Numbered from the stretch's first letter, positions 12,955 through 25,236 are shown. The stretch is DNA of 64,000 bases from Ursus arctos (GCF_023065955.2 NW_026622786.1:47044938-47108937); one strand, 5' to 3'. The notes: generated by a model not told the origin, from the letters alone. Program-made: numbers and translations.

Positions 12955-13160
12955 GTGTGCTTTTTATGTATATTAAGCATTTTGTATATATTATCTAATT
13001 TAATCTGCCAACCATTAAAAGGTAGGCACTACTCCTATCCCCATTTTACAGGTGGGGCCCAGAAAGATTTACTAAATTGCTCAAACTCAAATGATTGTAG
13101 CTGGTGACTCCAATCTGATTCCAGAGTTGGTCCTCTTCAACTCCATGCCCTTGCTACACA
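12955..13160 (+). mobile_element. MIR
   Basis: TATTAAGCATTTTGTATATA, ATCCCCATTTTACAGGTGGG and GACTCCAATCTGATTCCAGA follow the MIR order. Confidence 0.72.
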
Positions 13161-13264
13161 AAGTAACGTCCATGGAACAACAGCAGGGACATGTTTTAGA
13201 AGCTTCTTAGAAATGCAGATTCTAAACTTCCCCCTAGGCCTAATGATTCAACATCTGTATTTTA

Positions 13265-13482
13265 TTTTTTATTTATTTATTTTTTAAAGATTTCATTTAT
13301 TATTATTTATTTATTTAGAGAGTGCAAGTAGGGGGAGAGGCAGAGAGAGAGGGAGAAAGAAACCCAAGTAGACTCTGCACTGAGCACAGAGCACAATTCA
13401 GCGCTAGATCTCACACCCTGAGATCACTACTTGAGCCGAAATTAAGAGTGGATCACTTAACCGACTGAGCCACCCAGGTACC
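13265..13482 (-). mobile_element. CAN-SINE
   Basis: Reverse element: T-rich tail complement, GA-rich body, and head complement CCGACTGAGCCACCCAGGTA. It is flanked by a perfect 18-bp target duplication TTCAACATCTGTATTTTA at 13247-13264 and 13483-13500. Confidence 0.92.
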
Positions 13483-13629
13483 TTCAACATCTGTATTTTA
13501 AAAGGTAGCCCAAGATGATTGATTAAAGTTTGACAAATTTTAAATTTTGACAAATTAAATTTTTGACAAATTGAATATTGCCTGTTAGTAAAATACTTCT
13601 TTTAGAACTATGCTATATGTTGTTTTATA

Positions 13630-13645
13630 CTTTTTTAAAAAGATT

Positions 13646-13676
<31 letters not shown>

Positions 13677-13834
13677 TTTGAGAGTGAGAGAGAGCACAAG
13701 CCAGGGAGGGGCAGAGGGAGAGGGAGAAGCAGACTCCCCAGTGAGCAGGGAGCCCAATGCAGGACTTGATCCTAAGACCCTGGGATCATGTCCTGAGCTG
13801 AAGGCAGATAACCGACTGAGCTACCCAGGTGCCC
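13630..13834 (-). mobile_element. CAN-SINE with expanded (TTTA)n tail
   Basis: The tail complement holds about nine TTTA units. Body GAGAGAGAGCACAAGCC and head complement CCGACTGAGCTACCCAGGTG are clear. Imperfect duplication TATGTTGTTTTATA / ATATTGTTTTATA flanks it. A 63-codon open frame across it is incidental. Confidence 0.9.
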
Positions 13835-14343
13835 ATATTGTTTTATATTCTTAACCAGTAACTATATGTCTCTGTTTTTTTAAGGAATTTAAAAGCTCCT
13901 AGAGATCAATACCTTTAAAACTATATATAAATTCAAAACCAAGATTTCAGCTGTTGAACCAATAATTATTATTTTACCATTTAATGTTTAATATGCTTTT
14001 TTAATGGGAAGAATAATGGTTACACATTTGGACTATTTAAGGGAGATGTGAATTCACCTGGTTCACTTCCTGCTTGCTGATTGAGCACAAATTCCCTAAA
14101 CTTTATTTTCTAATCTTTAACATTTGTGATGAATCAGGCCAAATATATGTGAAATATACTATCTAAGCAGCTGCCTTCTTCATTATTCATAATACTAGCC
14201 CACTGTGATAATCTAAGCCAGTAATTCTTTAAGTTTAGTACTTATTAGAATCCCCTGGAGATTGTGTTGACCACCCTCACCATTTTATCCCCCAAAGTTT
14301 CTGATTTTAGTAAGTGTGGGATGAGATTTGAGAATTTACATTT

Positions 14344-14391
14344 CTTTTTTTTTTTTTAAGATTATTTATTTGAGGGGGGCAAAAGGGCAGG

Positions 14392-14425
<34 letters not shown>

Positions 14426-14548
14426 CTCAAGCAGACTCCTCACTGAGCACAGAGCCCAACAACCAGCTCTATCTCAGGACCCTGAGATCATGACCTGAGC
14501 CAAAACCAAGAGTAGGATGCTTAACTGACTAAGGCACCTAAGAGCACA
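14344..14548 (-). mobile_element. CAN-SINE, distal member of a composite insertion
   Basis: T-run, GAGAGA tract, CTCAAGCAGACTCC and head complement TTAACTGACTAAGGCACC. No separate target duplication is seen at its own head side. Instead GAGAATTTACATTT (14330-14343) pairs with GAGAATTTGCATTT (14597-14610), beyond the adjoining SINE piece. Confidence 0.85.
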
Positions 14549-14551
14549 CCC

Positions 14552-14596
14552 CCCCCCCTTTTTTAAAGGTTTATTTATTTTAGAGAGGGATAAAGT
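14552..14596 (-). mobile_element. CAN-SINE 3'-end fragment
   Basis: TTTTTTAAAGGTTTATTTAT then TTTTAGAGAGGGATAAA is the tail complement of a second SINE, joined directly to the preceding one through a C-run (14550-14558). It lies inside the shared outer target duplication. Confidence 0.65.
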
Positions 14597-15163
14597 GAGA
14601 ATTTGCATTTCCATCACATTCACAGGTGATGCTCTTACTATTGGTCTAGGGGCCACACTAACAAGTCACTTTTTTGCTCTCTGATTTCATCTATGTTGAT
14701 TACCAACAGTATTTCACCAATAAAGTTAATTAGCCATTGAGGAAGGCTATAGACTATCCTAGTCTCATTCTACACAAAACAGTCCTGAGTCTAGAAACTA
14801 GTCAGTGAAGTGATTCTTCCAAACTAAGTAGACTTAGAACCCACCTGGTGAAAATTTCTTAGGAACTTGAGGAATATCTACTATTTTGGACATAGATATT
14901 TACTGCTTCTTTCAGTCATTCATTTTGTTTATTCTGCCATAGAGGCATCTCTTCCATATTAAGCAAAAATGTTCTTATAGGGCTGTACTTGTTTCTGCAA
15001 ATACAATTCTGATGGGTAAATGCCATTCTATTATTAAATGTTTTGAATGCATACCATGCATTGTGCATATGACTTTTGTTATACTGAAGTTAAGACAAAA
15101 TATTTTAAGTATTTGTAGAGTCATAGAATTTTGAGACCCTTTGAATTTATTCTGACCATTTTA

Positions 15164-15206
15164 TTTTTTATTTTTTTAAAGATGTATTTATTTATTTTAG
15201 AGAGCT

Positions 15207-15247
<41 letters not shown>

Positions 15248-15401
15248 ACAAGCAGGAGGGCCAGACGGAGAGAGAATCTTCAAGTAGACTCCCCACTGAG
15301 TGTGGAGCCAGACACAGGGCTTCATCCCATGACCCATGAAATCATGACCTGAGCCAAAACCAAAAGTCAGACACTTAACTGACTGTACCACCTGTGCCCC
15401 C
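15164..15401 (-). mobile_element. CAN-SINE with long (GA)n tract
   Basis: TTTTTTAAAGATGTATTTAT tail complement, about seventeen GA units and head complement TTAACTGACTGTACCACCTG. Perfect 12-bp target duplication CTGACCATTTTA at 15152-15163 and 15402-15413. Confidence 0.92.
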
Positions 15402-15413
15402 CTGACCATTTTA

Positions 15414-17504
15414 AAAATGAATAAGTTCTAGGGAGTCTTACCAACCAGCACACAGCTCATCATAGCACTCAAATATAATGAAATAGTTATGACCCAAATT
15501 TCCTAAACCCTAACCATGTGTTTTTAATCATACTGTAATTTACTGTACTGAATAACAGCTTGTTTGTGTTGCCATAAAACACTTTTTAACTATCTTTAGT
15601 TTGAAAATTATTAAATATACGTTGAAATAAAAGTTATAATGTTATTATTGATTAAATGATTAAGATTAGAATAAATGAAAATATAATAAATAAAAAATGC
15701 ATCTATAATAAATATAACATCATATTACAGCAAAAATAGTTCACATAATTTTAAATAGGTCTATCAACAAATTCAAGATTCAAGAAATTATCAAATTGAT
15801 CTGAACAGCCCTAATTGTAAAGGAAACCAAGCAGTTTGATGTTACAGTAGTACTCAAAAAAAAAAAAAAAAACACGATCAGTGACAGTAATAAGTTTGAT
15901 AGGTTTTGTGAGTTCATGTGGTAAGCAAAATACCTGTTTTATGCTATGAATAAAGTTGGGTGCTCAGTATTTTAGACAATAAGTGTGGTCTAGGAAAGAA
16001 TCAGGCTCTCTTTTTCTTTTTTCTTTTGCTTTCCTCTCTTTCTCATTTTTAATTTTGTAAAGTACCGTAAGGATTCCTAATAGAAATCTCTGGACAACCA
16101 AAAGATGGCAAAACAACAAATTTTGCAGAAGATCAAACACAATGCCACTTATGTCCTTATGAATCTGGGAGAGGCTAGTGTAGTACAGTCTGTCTTGTGC
16201 TCATTTGAAGAAATTATATTATCAGCCTCTATAGAAAGCACACTAATTGATAGTGTTGGCAATAATGACTCATGATTCAGTGATAGAACTTGTAACTGGT
16301 CATGCAAATGTTTTTATTTCAATATCAAAGTGACTGTAAATGTTGTGTGGGTGAGAACTGCACACTGTTTTTGTAGGTGACTTAGGAGAAGTGATGGCTG
16401 TTGCTCTTCTAAGTGTTCAGTGTTGGAGATGAAAGCCTTTGATCTGATTCTTATTTGTAAGAGTATAATTTGTTGGCAAATATAAAATTTGAAGGAAAAC
16501 TATTAGTATTTGTAATGTCTTTTAGTTGATGATTGTATTATATGTAAATTGTTCAGTAGCATTATATGGTAAGGAATAGGGAAAGAAAGCAAAAGGTAGA
16601 AATGCTGAGGGAAGTAATTGGTTAAGAGAACAAACAAATGTGCAGTATATACCTGGTCTGACGACAGCAACTCAGGGTAATAAAAGAAAATTATTTAAAA
16701 CTTTTTCAAAACTGAAACTACAAAGTAAGCAGTTTTTAATAATTGGTTATGATAAATATTTCTAGCACATACCAAGGCCAAAATTAATACTGGGCAAATT
16801 GTTTAAAAGATTTTCAAGGCTGAAACTGCAAATAATGCAGACTTTTTCTGCAAAATCAAACCCTCCTTGTTACTGTTACAGCAAGTGCCCATCTTGTATC
16901 TATCTATATATGTATAAACCTATGTACGTGTATCTGTGCATATACTCATAATTGTGCATTGCATTTATTTCATTTAATGAAATGCCTTATCCTTATTAAA
17001 GCGATGTTGCTAATACAAAATAATTTAATATAATCTTTTGATCTTCTTACTCCTTGGGGCAACCTGGAAGCTGCATAAAACCAACTCTGTGTATGAAAAC
17101 CTAAAATTCTGCTCAATCCACAGGTGTCTCATTGTTTCATTTTTCTGTGAATCTGACCATTCCACAAAAGGTGACCTAAAGTATTTGTTTTGGTTTCACT
17201 AAATTTAATGCCCACTTTTGTAATTGTTTCCCTTCATTCTAAATGTGGATGCATTTTCACTTTATACTCTTATTAATATGTAAATTTTTACAGATGTTTC
17301 AGCTTTAATGTGTTCAATTTTTTCTTTTTCTGTTCAAATAATCCAATATGAGGGTTTTTTTTCAAGATATGCAAAATTAATTGGACGTTAATTTAGAAAG
17401 TGTTGTTAAATCCTAGTATTCCTTCAATAATTGTTAGGCCCACATTACGCTTTTTTTTTTTGTAAATATTCTATTCTTTTAATCAGCACATCATTCTTAA
17501 GCAA
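15414..17504. other. Unique sequence, no gene
   Basis: No repeat recognised. A complex stretch at 16080-16420 includes AATGACTCATGATTCAG, with an AP-1-like TGACTCA at about 16266. Confidence 0.5.
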
Positions 17505-17790
17505 ATATGTTCCAGGCAGTAATATAGGCTCTGGGATATAGTTACAAATAAAGTAGACCAAAATCCCAACCCTCATAAAACTCACTTTCCTGTATAAGAA
17601 TATAGACCAAAAAAATTAAATATAAGTGAAACAGTATTTCAGCTAATGATAATGACAAAAGTGACACAGGAGAGAGCACGGTTTACAATTTTGGATGGAA
17701 TTTCCAGAGAAAGCCTCAACAATAACATAAAATTTAAATAAAGCCCTGAGGAGAGAGCCATGTTGGTATGTAGGAGAAGTGTGAATAGCT
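17505..17790 (-). mobile_element. L2-like 3' end
   Basis: TTCCAGGCAGTAATATAGGC, CTCTGGGATATAGTTACAAA and ACCCTCATAAAACTCAC, then AAAGCCCTGAGGAGAGAGCC, follow the order of a minus-strand L2 3' end. It is heavily diverged. Confidence 0.5.
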
Positions 17791-17914
17791 TGTTAAGAAG
17801 TCTAGGACATGTGATGGGCTCATTGGCTTAACACATCAGGAATTATCATTTTTACAGCCCAAGGCCAAAAATGAATGGGTGAATTTCTCAAAGGAAAGTA
17901 AAAATAATGCTGAA

Positions 17915-18345
17915 ATGTCTACATACTGTATGATTCCAATTATATTACATTCTGGAAAAGGCAAAACTATGGAGATAGTAGAAAGATCAGTGTTTGCCAG
18001 GGATTAGGGGGAAGTAGAAATGAATATACAGAACACAGAGGATTTTCAGGGCAATAAAACTATTCTATATGATACTGAAATGGTAGATGTGTGTTGTTAT
18101 ATAGTTGTCAAAACCCTATAAGGCACAACACCAGGAGTGAAGCCCAATGTAAACTATGGACTTTGGTTGGTAATACTGTGTCAACGTAGGTTCATCAATC
18201 ATAACAAATGTACACTGTGGTGGGCGGTATGGAATGAGGGAGGCTATGTATTCGTGGGGACAGAGGGTATGTGGGAACTTTGTGCTTTCCACTCACTTTT
18301 GCTATGAACCTAAAATTGCTCTAAAAAGTAAAGTGTATTTGTTAA
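17915..18345 (+). mobile_element. Ancient L1 3' end (L1ME-like)
   Basis: TATGATTCCAATTATATTAC, GGAAAAGGCAAAACTATGGA and TTTGCCAGGGATTAGGGGG, then TGGTGGGCGGTATGGAATGA and CTCTAAAAAGTAAAGTG, are the known order of L1ME 3'UTRs. Confidence 0.75.
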
Positions 18346-19012
18346 AAAAGCAAATCATAGAAAGAATCCCTTCTCCTAAAACATAATGCTGATGAGAAGG
18401 GAGGGAACATTTGCTGAGAGACAGTTAACAAATGCCCACTGTTTTTAAAATAAAATCAGATAATTTTTTATCCAATCTGATTCTAATAGTTCCTTTCATC
18501 TATCTAATTTTAAATTTATTTTTAAAAGACAAACATAGACTCTCATTTTCTAATTTGTTCTTCCTTGATTATAAACACATACTAAATGTTTTAAATGTAA
18601 GTAAATATCATTGGGAGAGTTAACATAATTAATTTGTGCCTATAATACAGAAATATTGATTCAAAAAATTAAAATCATGTGCTATTGATATTTTAATTGA
18701 TTTTAATTCACTTGTTAAAAAGAAATTCAGAGCATACTTTGTGTTTTGAATAAATTAATGGTTATAATGAAGGAATGACCACTTATACTGATATAAAACA
18801 TGTAGTCCATATTCCATATTCCAATATTGAGGTATATATTTAAGTCTTTAGATTGTAGCTTGATTTTAGATGTCTGTTCTTTTGGCTTTGAGTGAAGCAA
18901 ATTAAGATTGAAATGGATACAATAATTGGTTAAGAAAGTACTTAATTAAGTAATATTTTATGTAGCAGTGTAGCAAGGAGATACTGCATAAGATTAGAGT
19001 CTCCCTTGGTAG
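18346..19012. other. No feature recognised
   Basis: AT-rich. The frame at 18432-18623 has no family resemblance. Confidence 0.55.
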
Positions 19013-19025
19013 GATCCATTCATTT

Positions 19026-19209
19026 ATTTTTTTTTAAGGATTTTATTTGTTTATTTGAGAGAGCATGAGTGGGGTGTGGAGAGGCAGAGGGAGAGGAGCA
19101 AGCTTCCTGTGAACAGGAAGCCCAACTTGGGGCTCTATCCGAGGACCTGGAGATTATGACCTGAGCTGAAGGCAGATGCTTAACAGACTGAGCCACCCAG
19201 GTGCTCCAA
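19026..19209 (-). mobile_element. CAN-SINE
   Basis: Tail complement TTTTTTTAAGGATTTTATTT, GAGAGAGCATGAGTGGG body and head complement CAGACTGAGCCACCCAGGTG. Target duplication GATCCATTCATTT at 19013-19025 and 19210-19222, perfect. Confidence 0.92.
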
Positions 19210-19222
19210 GATCCATTCATTT

Positions 19223-20100
19223 TTTTGTTTTTTTTGTTTTGGTTTTGTTGTTGTTGTTTTGTAAGCATAAAATTTTGTCATGCACAGTATCAGTGTTCAT
19301 TCTTTTCATGAATAGCCCATTCTTTTTTTGACAATTTTTTTCCTTTTGTGTGTCCTTAGATAATGCAATGTTTTCTGTCTCCAAGACGGAACTGTGTTTG
19401 AAGAAAATAATGAATATCTTTAGATGGAATGTGGATTCTTATATGGACACAAGGAATAATAAGTAACTTCTTTTACATAAGTTAATATATTCATACAAAT
19501 GACATTTGAATTACAATAACATTATTATCCCTTTTCATTTTAATGTCATTCTTTATTGTCATTTTCTTAAGAAACATCAAATAGTTACTGAAAAGTATGC
19601 ATGATAATAGCTGTCAATTTCCAAGGGAAGACTATTAAGGCGATCTTTCCATTCCTCTTTCCTGACTGCCTTCTTTCTGTTGCTATTCTATTCCTTGCTG
19701 ATTAAAGAACTCTTCTCCTGGGAGAATCTAGAGGGTAGGTGGAGTCTCATTATTTAACTTTTAGTTTTAAAATGGGCACACATATTTTATTTCCATGATC
19801 ACAGGATGAAGAATCTGTGTTTTAGGTTAGGCAAAATTGTGAAATGGACCAAGCTGGTTTTAACCCTATTTTTGCCATTTACATAGCTATCCTCTTTGCA
19901 AAAATCTCCAAATCTAATCTTCTCTGAATCTCTTGTTAGATAGCAAAATAGGTTGATACACTTGTTCACATGAAGGTTTTAGAGACATGTAATAAGGTGT
20001 CTTGAAAAAGTCCTTATTATTAAAAAGGTATCAGGGAGAGGATATGATTAACACATGGTCCTCTACTGCAACTAGGAAAAGGCAGTAGAATACAATCAAG
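19223..20100. other. No feature recognised
   Basis: Unique sequence between two SINEs. Confidence 0.55.
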
Positions 20101-20113
20101 AAAGCTGCTTCTA

Positions 20114-20386
20114 GGGGCTCCTGGGTGGCTCAGTGGGTTAAGCGTCCAGCTCTTGATTTCGGCTCATGATCTCAGGGTCATGAGATCGAGTCCTATGTCC
20201 AGCTCCACACTGGACATGGAGCCTGTTTGGGATTCTAACTCTTACTCTCCCTGCCACCCCCACCCCCTTCTTGCATGCCACATGTGCTCTGTCTCAAAAA
20301 AAAAAAAAAAAAAAAAAAGAGAGAGAGAGAGAGAAAGAAAGAAAGGAAAAGAAAAGAAAAGAAAAGAAAAGAAAAGAAAAGAAAGC
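20114..20386 (+). mobile_element. CAN-SINE with A / GA / GAAAA expanded tail
   Basis: GGGGCTCCTGGGTGGCTCAG head, CATGAGATCGAGTCCTATGT B box and CT-rich body. The tail evolved into A(n), then (GA)n, then (GAAAA)n. Target duplication AAAGCTGCTTCTA / AAAGTTGCTTCTA (20101-20113, 20387-20399). Confidence 0.92.
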
Positions 20387-20469
20387 AAAGTTGCTTCTAT
20401 GTCTGAATCTGTCTAAGGATGTTGGCTAGGGCAAAGCATGGAAACTCCTTGGCCTCAATTTTCTCACTA

Positions 20470-20574
20470 GTAGGATACTCATTTATTTATTCAGTCATTT
20501 AATTAATTTCACCTCCCATGTGTCTGGCACTGTGCTTGTTTCTTGGGATATATGGTAAGCAAAAAGGAACACAT
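20470..20574 (-). mobile_element. L2-like repeat, left part of host of the L1
   Basis: TGTCTGGCACTGTGCTTG and TTGGGATATATGGTAAGCAA resemble the reverse complement of an L2 3' end. The repeat resumes after the L1 at about 22505. Confidence 0.5.
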
Positions 20575-20585
20575 TATTTACTCTT

Positions 20586-22498
20586 TTTATTTTTTTCAAA
20601 TTTTTATTTAAATTCCAGTTAGTTAACATGTAGTGTTATGTTGGTGTCAGGAATAGAATTTGGTGACTTATCACTTACATACAACACCCAGTGCTCAACA
20701 CAAGTGCCCTCCTTATACCCATCACCCATTGAGCCCATCCCCCACTCACTACTCTTCCATGAACTTTGTTTGTTCTCTATAGTGAAGAGTCCCTTATGGT
20801 TTCTTTCCCTCTCTTTTTTCCCCTTCCCCTATGTTCATCTGTTTTAAATTCCACATATGAGTGAAATCGTACGGTATTTGTCTTTTCTGAGTAACTTGTT
20901 TCACTTAGCATAATACACTCTAGCTCCATCCACATCATTGCAAATGACAAGATTTCATTCTTTTTGATGGCTGAGAAATATTCCATTGTAATATTCCATA
21001 CTGTGTCTTCTTTATTCATTCATCAGTCGATGGGTATTTAGGCTCTTTCCATAATTTGGCTATTGTTGATAATGCTGCTATAAATATTGGGGTGCATTTG
21101 CCCTGTCGAGTCAGTATTTTTTTGTCCTTTGTTTAAATACCTAGTAGTACAATTGTTTTATTGTAGGGTAGTTCTATTTTTAACTTTTTGAGGAACCTCC
21201 ATACTGTCTTCCAGAGTGGCTGCACCAGTTTGCATTCCTTCCAACAGTGTAAGAGGGTTCCAACAAGAAAAGCTCATGGCCAGGTTGCTAATCAAAATAG
21301 ATATAAGTAAAGGCCTGAATCAGAATTTAAAACAACAATCATAAGGATACTGGCTAGGCTTGACAAAAGCATATGAAGAAACAAAAGAAACCCTTACTGC
21401 AGAGATAAAAGACCTAAAAACTAGTCAGGCCAAAATAAGAAATAAAAAATGTTCTGAGATGCAAAACTGCCTGGTGTAATGACTGCAAGGATGGAAGAAG
21501 CAGAGGAACAAATAAGTGATATAGAAGATAAAATTATGGGAAAGAAAGAAGCTGAAAGAAGAGGAAAAGAAAAATATTGGATCACGAATGTAGATTTAGG
21601 GAACTCAGTGACTCCGTAAAGCATAATAACATTCGTATCATATGAGTCCCAGAAGAAGAGAGGGGAATAAGTGGAAGAAGGTTTATTTGAGCAAATTATA
21701 GCTGAAAACTTCCCTAATCTGGGGAAAGAAATAGACATCTAAGTTTGGGAGGCATAGAGAATGCCCACCAAAATCAAAAGCAGCCAACCAACACCAAGAT
21801 ATATCGTAGTAAAATTTGTAAAATAAGGAGATAAGGAAAGAATCCTGAAAACAGAAAGGGAAAAGAAATCCCTAACCTACAAGGGAAGACAAATCAAGTT
21901 AGCAGCAGATTTATCCACAGAAATCTGGTAGGCCAGAAGAGAGTGGCAGGATATATTCAATATGCTGAATGGGAAAAATCTGCAGCCAAGAATACTCTAC
22001 CCAGCAAGGCTGTCATTCAGAATAGAGGGAGAGTTTCCCAAACAAACAAAAGCTAGAGTTTGTGACCACTAAACCAGCCATGCAAGAAATATTAAAGGGG
22101 ACTCTTTGAGTAGGAAAGAAAGACCAAAAGCAATAAAGACTAGAAAGGAACAGAGAACTTCTCCAGAAACAAGGACTTTAAAGTAATGCAATGGCACTAA
22201 ATTCATATCTATTTGTAATCACTCTGAATGTAAATGGACTAAATGCTCCAATCAAAAGACATAGGTTATCAGAATGGATTAAAAAACAAAACAAAACAAA
22301 ACCAAGACCCATATATATGCTGCCTACAAGAAACTCATTTTAGACCTAAAGACACCTCCAGATTTAAAGTAAGGGGATAGCGAACTATCTGTCCTGATAA
22401 TGGACTTCAAAAGAAAGCCACAGTAGCCATACTTATGTCAGACAAACTATATTTTAGAACAAAGTCTGTAACAAGAGATGAAGAAGGGTGCTATATCA
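20586..22498 (-). mobile_element. 5'-inverted (twin-primed) L1 insertion
   Basis: 20586-21260 is the 3' end of an L1 on the minus strand. Its complement encodes the ORF2 C-terminal signature EYFSAIKKNEIL and SETSYSEK. 21262-22498 is an earlier L1 part on the plus strand. It holds ORF1 3' sequence (IIAENFPNLGKEIDI), the ORF1/ORF2 spacer, and the ORF2 endonuclease start (ITLNVNGLNAPIKRHRLSEW, CLQETHFRPKD). All frames carry stops. The two parts point apart at 21260, the signature of twin priming. An imperfect duplication TATTTACTCTT / TATTTATTCTT flanks it near 20575 and 22499. Confidence 0.85.
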
Positions 22499-22504
22499 TA
22501 TTTA

Positions 22505-22610
22505 TTCTTATGATGCTCATAGTATAGTAGGGAGACAGAGATTAATCAGGCAGTTACACAGATATGTAATTTTAAAATTTTAACTGCAATGAAGAGAAAT
22601 TACAGGGATA
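22505..22610 (-). mobile_element. L2-like repeat, right part
   Basis: GCTCATAGTATAGTAGGGAG then ACAGAGATTAATCAGGCAG continues the repeat interrupted by the twin-primed L1. Confidence 0.5.
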
Positions 22611-23169
22611 TGTAACTGAAAGTTTTGTGCTGTTTGAGAGTATGTAATTTCTGAGCTGTCTTTCAGACTTAAAATTTTTTGGAATACTAATTGTAGAATT
22701 CTGGATTGGGATTTTGGGAGACGGGAGAGGTTTTGCATGGTGAATAGAGAGGTAGGAAGACTTCATTGTGCTCCTATTATTTAATTCTAAAGGCAATCTT
22801 ATTTTTGCCTTCAGGTAGGGCAAGTTTAAGGAAGGCATGTTGTCTCAATTATTCTGTTAGTTGTATTTGGTTTCTCCATAATGTCCTGAACTTAAGACTT
22901 ATGATTACACTGCCCTTTCTTTGAGACTTCTAGGAGAGACTTCCAGGTCTCTTCTAAATTGAGCCCAAGTCCTGCTTATGTTTTTCTGGACAGTTAAACT
23001 CGAAGTACCTGGATAGCTAGAACTATCCACATTGAATCTTTTCATTGATATTATGTTACAGCCTTATGAAACTGTAAATTGTTTCTTTGAACCTGCATTT
23101 TCATGTCTTTGTCCTTTTGTTTTAACTAGTCCCTTATTCTGTAATACTATCTCTCTCAGTCAGAGATCC
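22611..23169. other. No feature recognised
   Basis: The 88-codon minus-strand frame at 22572-22838 has no recognisable domain. Confidence 0.5.
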
Positions 23170-23256
23170 ATCCTTCCTTCCTTCCTTCCTTCCTTCCTTC
23201 CTTCCTTCCTTCCTTCCTTCCTTCCCTCTCTCTGTCTCTCTCTTTCTCTCTCATTT
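23170..23256 (+). repeat. (TTCC)n then (CT)n microsatellite
   Basis: About 14 TTCC units to 23225, then a CTCTCTCTGTCTCTCTC stretch. Confidence 0.95.
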
Positions 23257-23336
23257 TAGGCACCGTGCTAAGTCCTAGAGCCCAGATCATCTACTAAAAC
23301 TTGCAGGAAGCCTTCCTTGATTTCTACAGGGAATTT

Positions 23337-23522
23337 TTTTTTTTAAGATTTTATTTACTTATTCCAGAGAGAGAGTACAAGCAGAGGGATGGGTAGAGTG
23401 TCAGAGGGAGAAGCAAACTCCCCACTGTGCAGGGAACCCAACGTGGGGCTCAATCCCAGGACCCCTGGATCATGACATGAGCAGAAGGCAGATTCTTAAG
23501 CAGCTTAGCTGCCCAGGCAGCC
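23337..23522 (-). mobile_element. CAN-SINE
   Basis: T-run, TTTAAGATTTTATTTACTTA tail complement, GCAGAGGGATGGGTAGAG body and a diverged head complement. Target duplication TCTACAGGGAATTTT before and TCTACAGGGAAATTT after. Confidence 0.88.
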
Positions 23523-23554
23523 CTCTACAGGGAAATTTGATAATAAACAGCACG

Positions 23555-23770
23555 TATTGAATGCTTTCTATTTACAAGTGTCTGTGCTAAGGACTCTTCA
23601 TTCTTTCATTTCGTTGAAGCCTTCAACAACTCTATGAGATACTTCCTTTTATTATTCTTATTTCACGAATGAAGAAATTGCATCCCATAGCTGCTAGATA
23701 GCCAAACCAGAATACAATTCTAAGGTTTTAGTTCTAGAATCTCAACTGTTAGCTGTCTCACTCTCCTCCT
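23555..23770 (+). mobile_element. MIR
   Basis: TATTGAATGCTTTCTATTTA, CTTCAACAACTCTATGAGAT and CACGAATGAAGAAATTGC follow the MIR order. Confidence 0.7.
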
Positions 23771-25236
23771 TCATTTTATAACACTTAATTCACTATCTCA
23801 GTGTAGTGCTTAGTGTTTATTAATTCATTATACTTTCTAAAATTCAGATATCTAGAGGATATATTTTATGAATGCATAAATTAATGAACCTCGTATGTTG
23901 TATGAAAACCTGAACAAATATTTAATTGGTGCAAAAATTTTGAAAACATATTTCTAGGATTAGTCTTCATCTCAATAAGAAACCAACTAGACATTTGTAC
24001 ATAAATGGTTAATACATTTGAAATACTGAAAGTTTATAAAGGGGTTACTTCCAATGTGTCATATTAAATATTTTATTTAAATTTCAAAAACACTTTATAT
24101 TAAGCACTAGAAGAATATTAAAGGGGTATGTTATAACATAAAATTTCAGTTGCAAAGACCAACAAGTACCAAAATATGAATATTACAGAGTTTAAAAATT
24201 GTCAGAAAAAAAAAAGAATATCTCTTAATGGGAGGCTGCTAAATAAAGTAGTTGGAGGGTTATTAACTCAAACAAACTAACAGTTTTCTATCTGGTGAAA
24301 GAAGCCATAGTAGTTGTTGGAGACAAATAGACAAATACCAATCTTGGATTGTATTAAGATATCTAAGAGGTGAAATGGAATTCAAAAACTTAGGTTTTTG
24401 TTCAGTGGTCTCCAGTTTTTTTAATAGTTTAAAGTTTTAGATTGATAAGTGGGTAAAGATAGAGATATACATAAATATAGATCAAACAATATGTGAATCA
24501 AACAATATTAAATAGCACATTTTAGTGCATGGATATATATTTCAGTATTCAAAAGCAGAGTTTGGGATTCTCTTTGATACACATGGAAGACTGTAGATGT
24601 GTATTTAGATCTTTATTTTGGTCTTTAATTGCTCTGACTTCAAAGATATTTTGATTGGCCCAAATTCTGATAATTTTGAAATAATCCACACCTAGCTCAT
24701 TTTACCTATATTTGTATAGACTGAATATTGAATGTGAAATACATGTAAATGTATCTTTGTTGTGATGACTGACATTAATTTAGTTATCAAGTTCCTAAGA
24801 AAAAATATAGATTTCTCTGTAGTTATTTCTTTGCTCATGTACTAAGATTGTTAAGTAGGACTTATTTATTCTTATATCTAATTTTATTTTAAAAATTTGG
24901 GGAAAAATGATTACGAGTTATCTTATTTTCCTAAGGGCTTTTAATAACTGGGACAATGACTTAATTGGGTATATTTATTTTCCCACTGGTGTATTAATTA
25001 GGTGAGATTTACTATAAATTGGAATTGATGTAATGTTGTAGAGTTGCTTATGAAAGTAAAACAAAAAATAAAATCTGATTATCAAGCAACTATATGCCAC
25101 TCAAAATCACTTAGGAAGTATATTCTTAAATAAACTAATGAGTGTTAGGAATGCTGAAATTACTGTCTCATTTGAACTTGAATTTATGTCATTTTTGTCA
25201 TGGATATGTGAATATTACCTATGACACTCATTTAAT

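Noticed and set aside
13578..13769. 63-codon frame over TTTA repeats
   Set aside because: It lies across a SINE and its (TTTA)n tail.
13247..15413. CRISPR-like array of regularly spaced repeats
   Set aside because: The repeats are dispersed eukaryotic SINEs of about 200 bp with unequal spacing and their own target duplications.
20777..21019. 80-codon minus-strand frame resembling an L1 ORF2 C-terminus
   Set aside because: Real L1-derived sequence, but a fragment; reported as part of the L1 insertion instead of as a gene.
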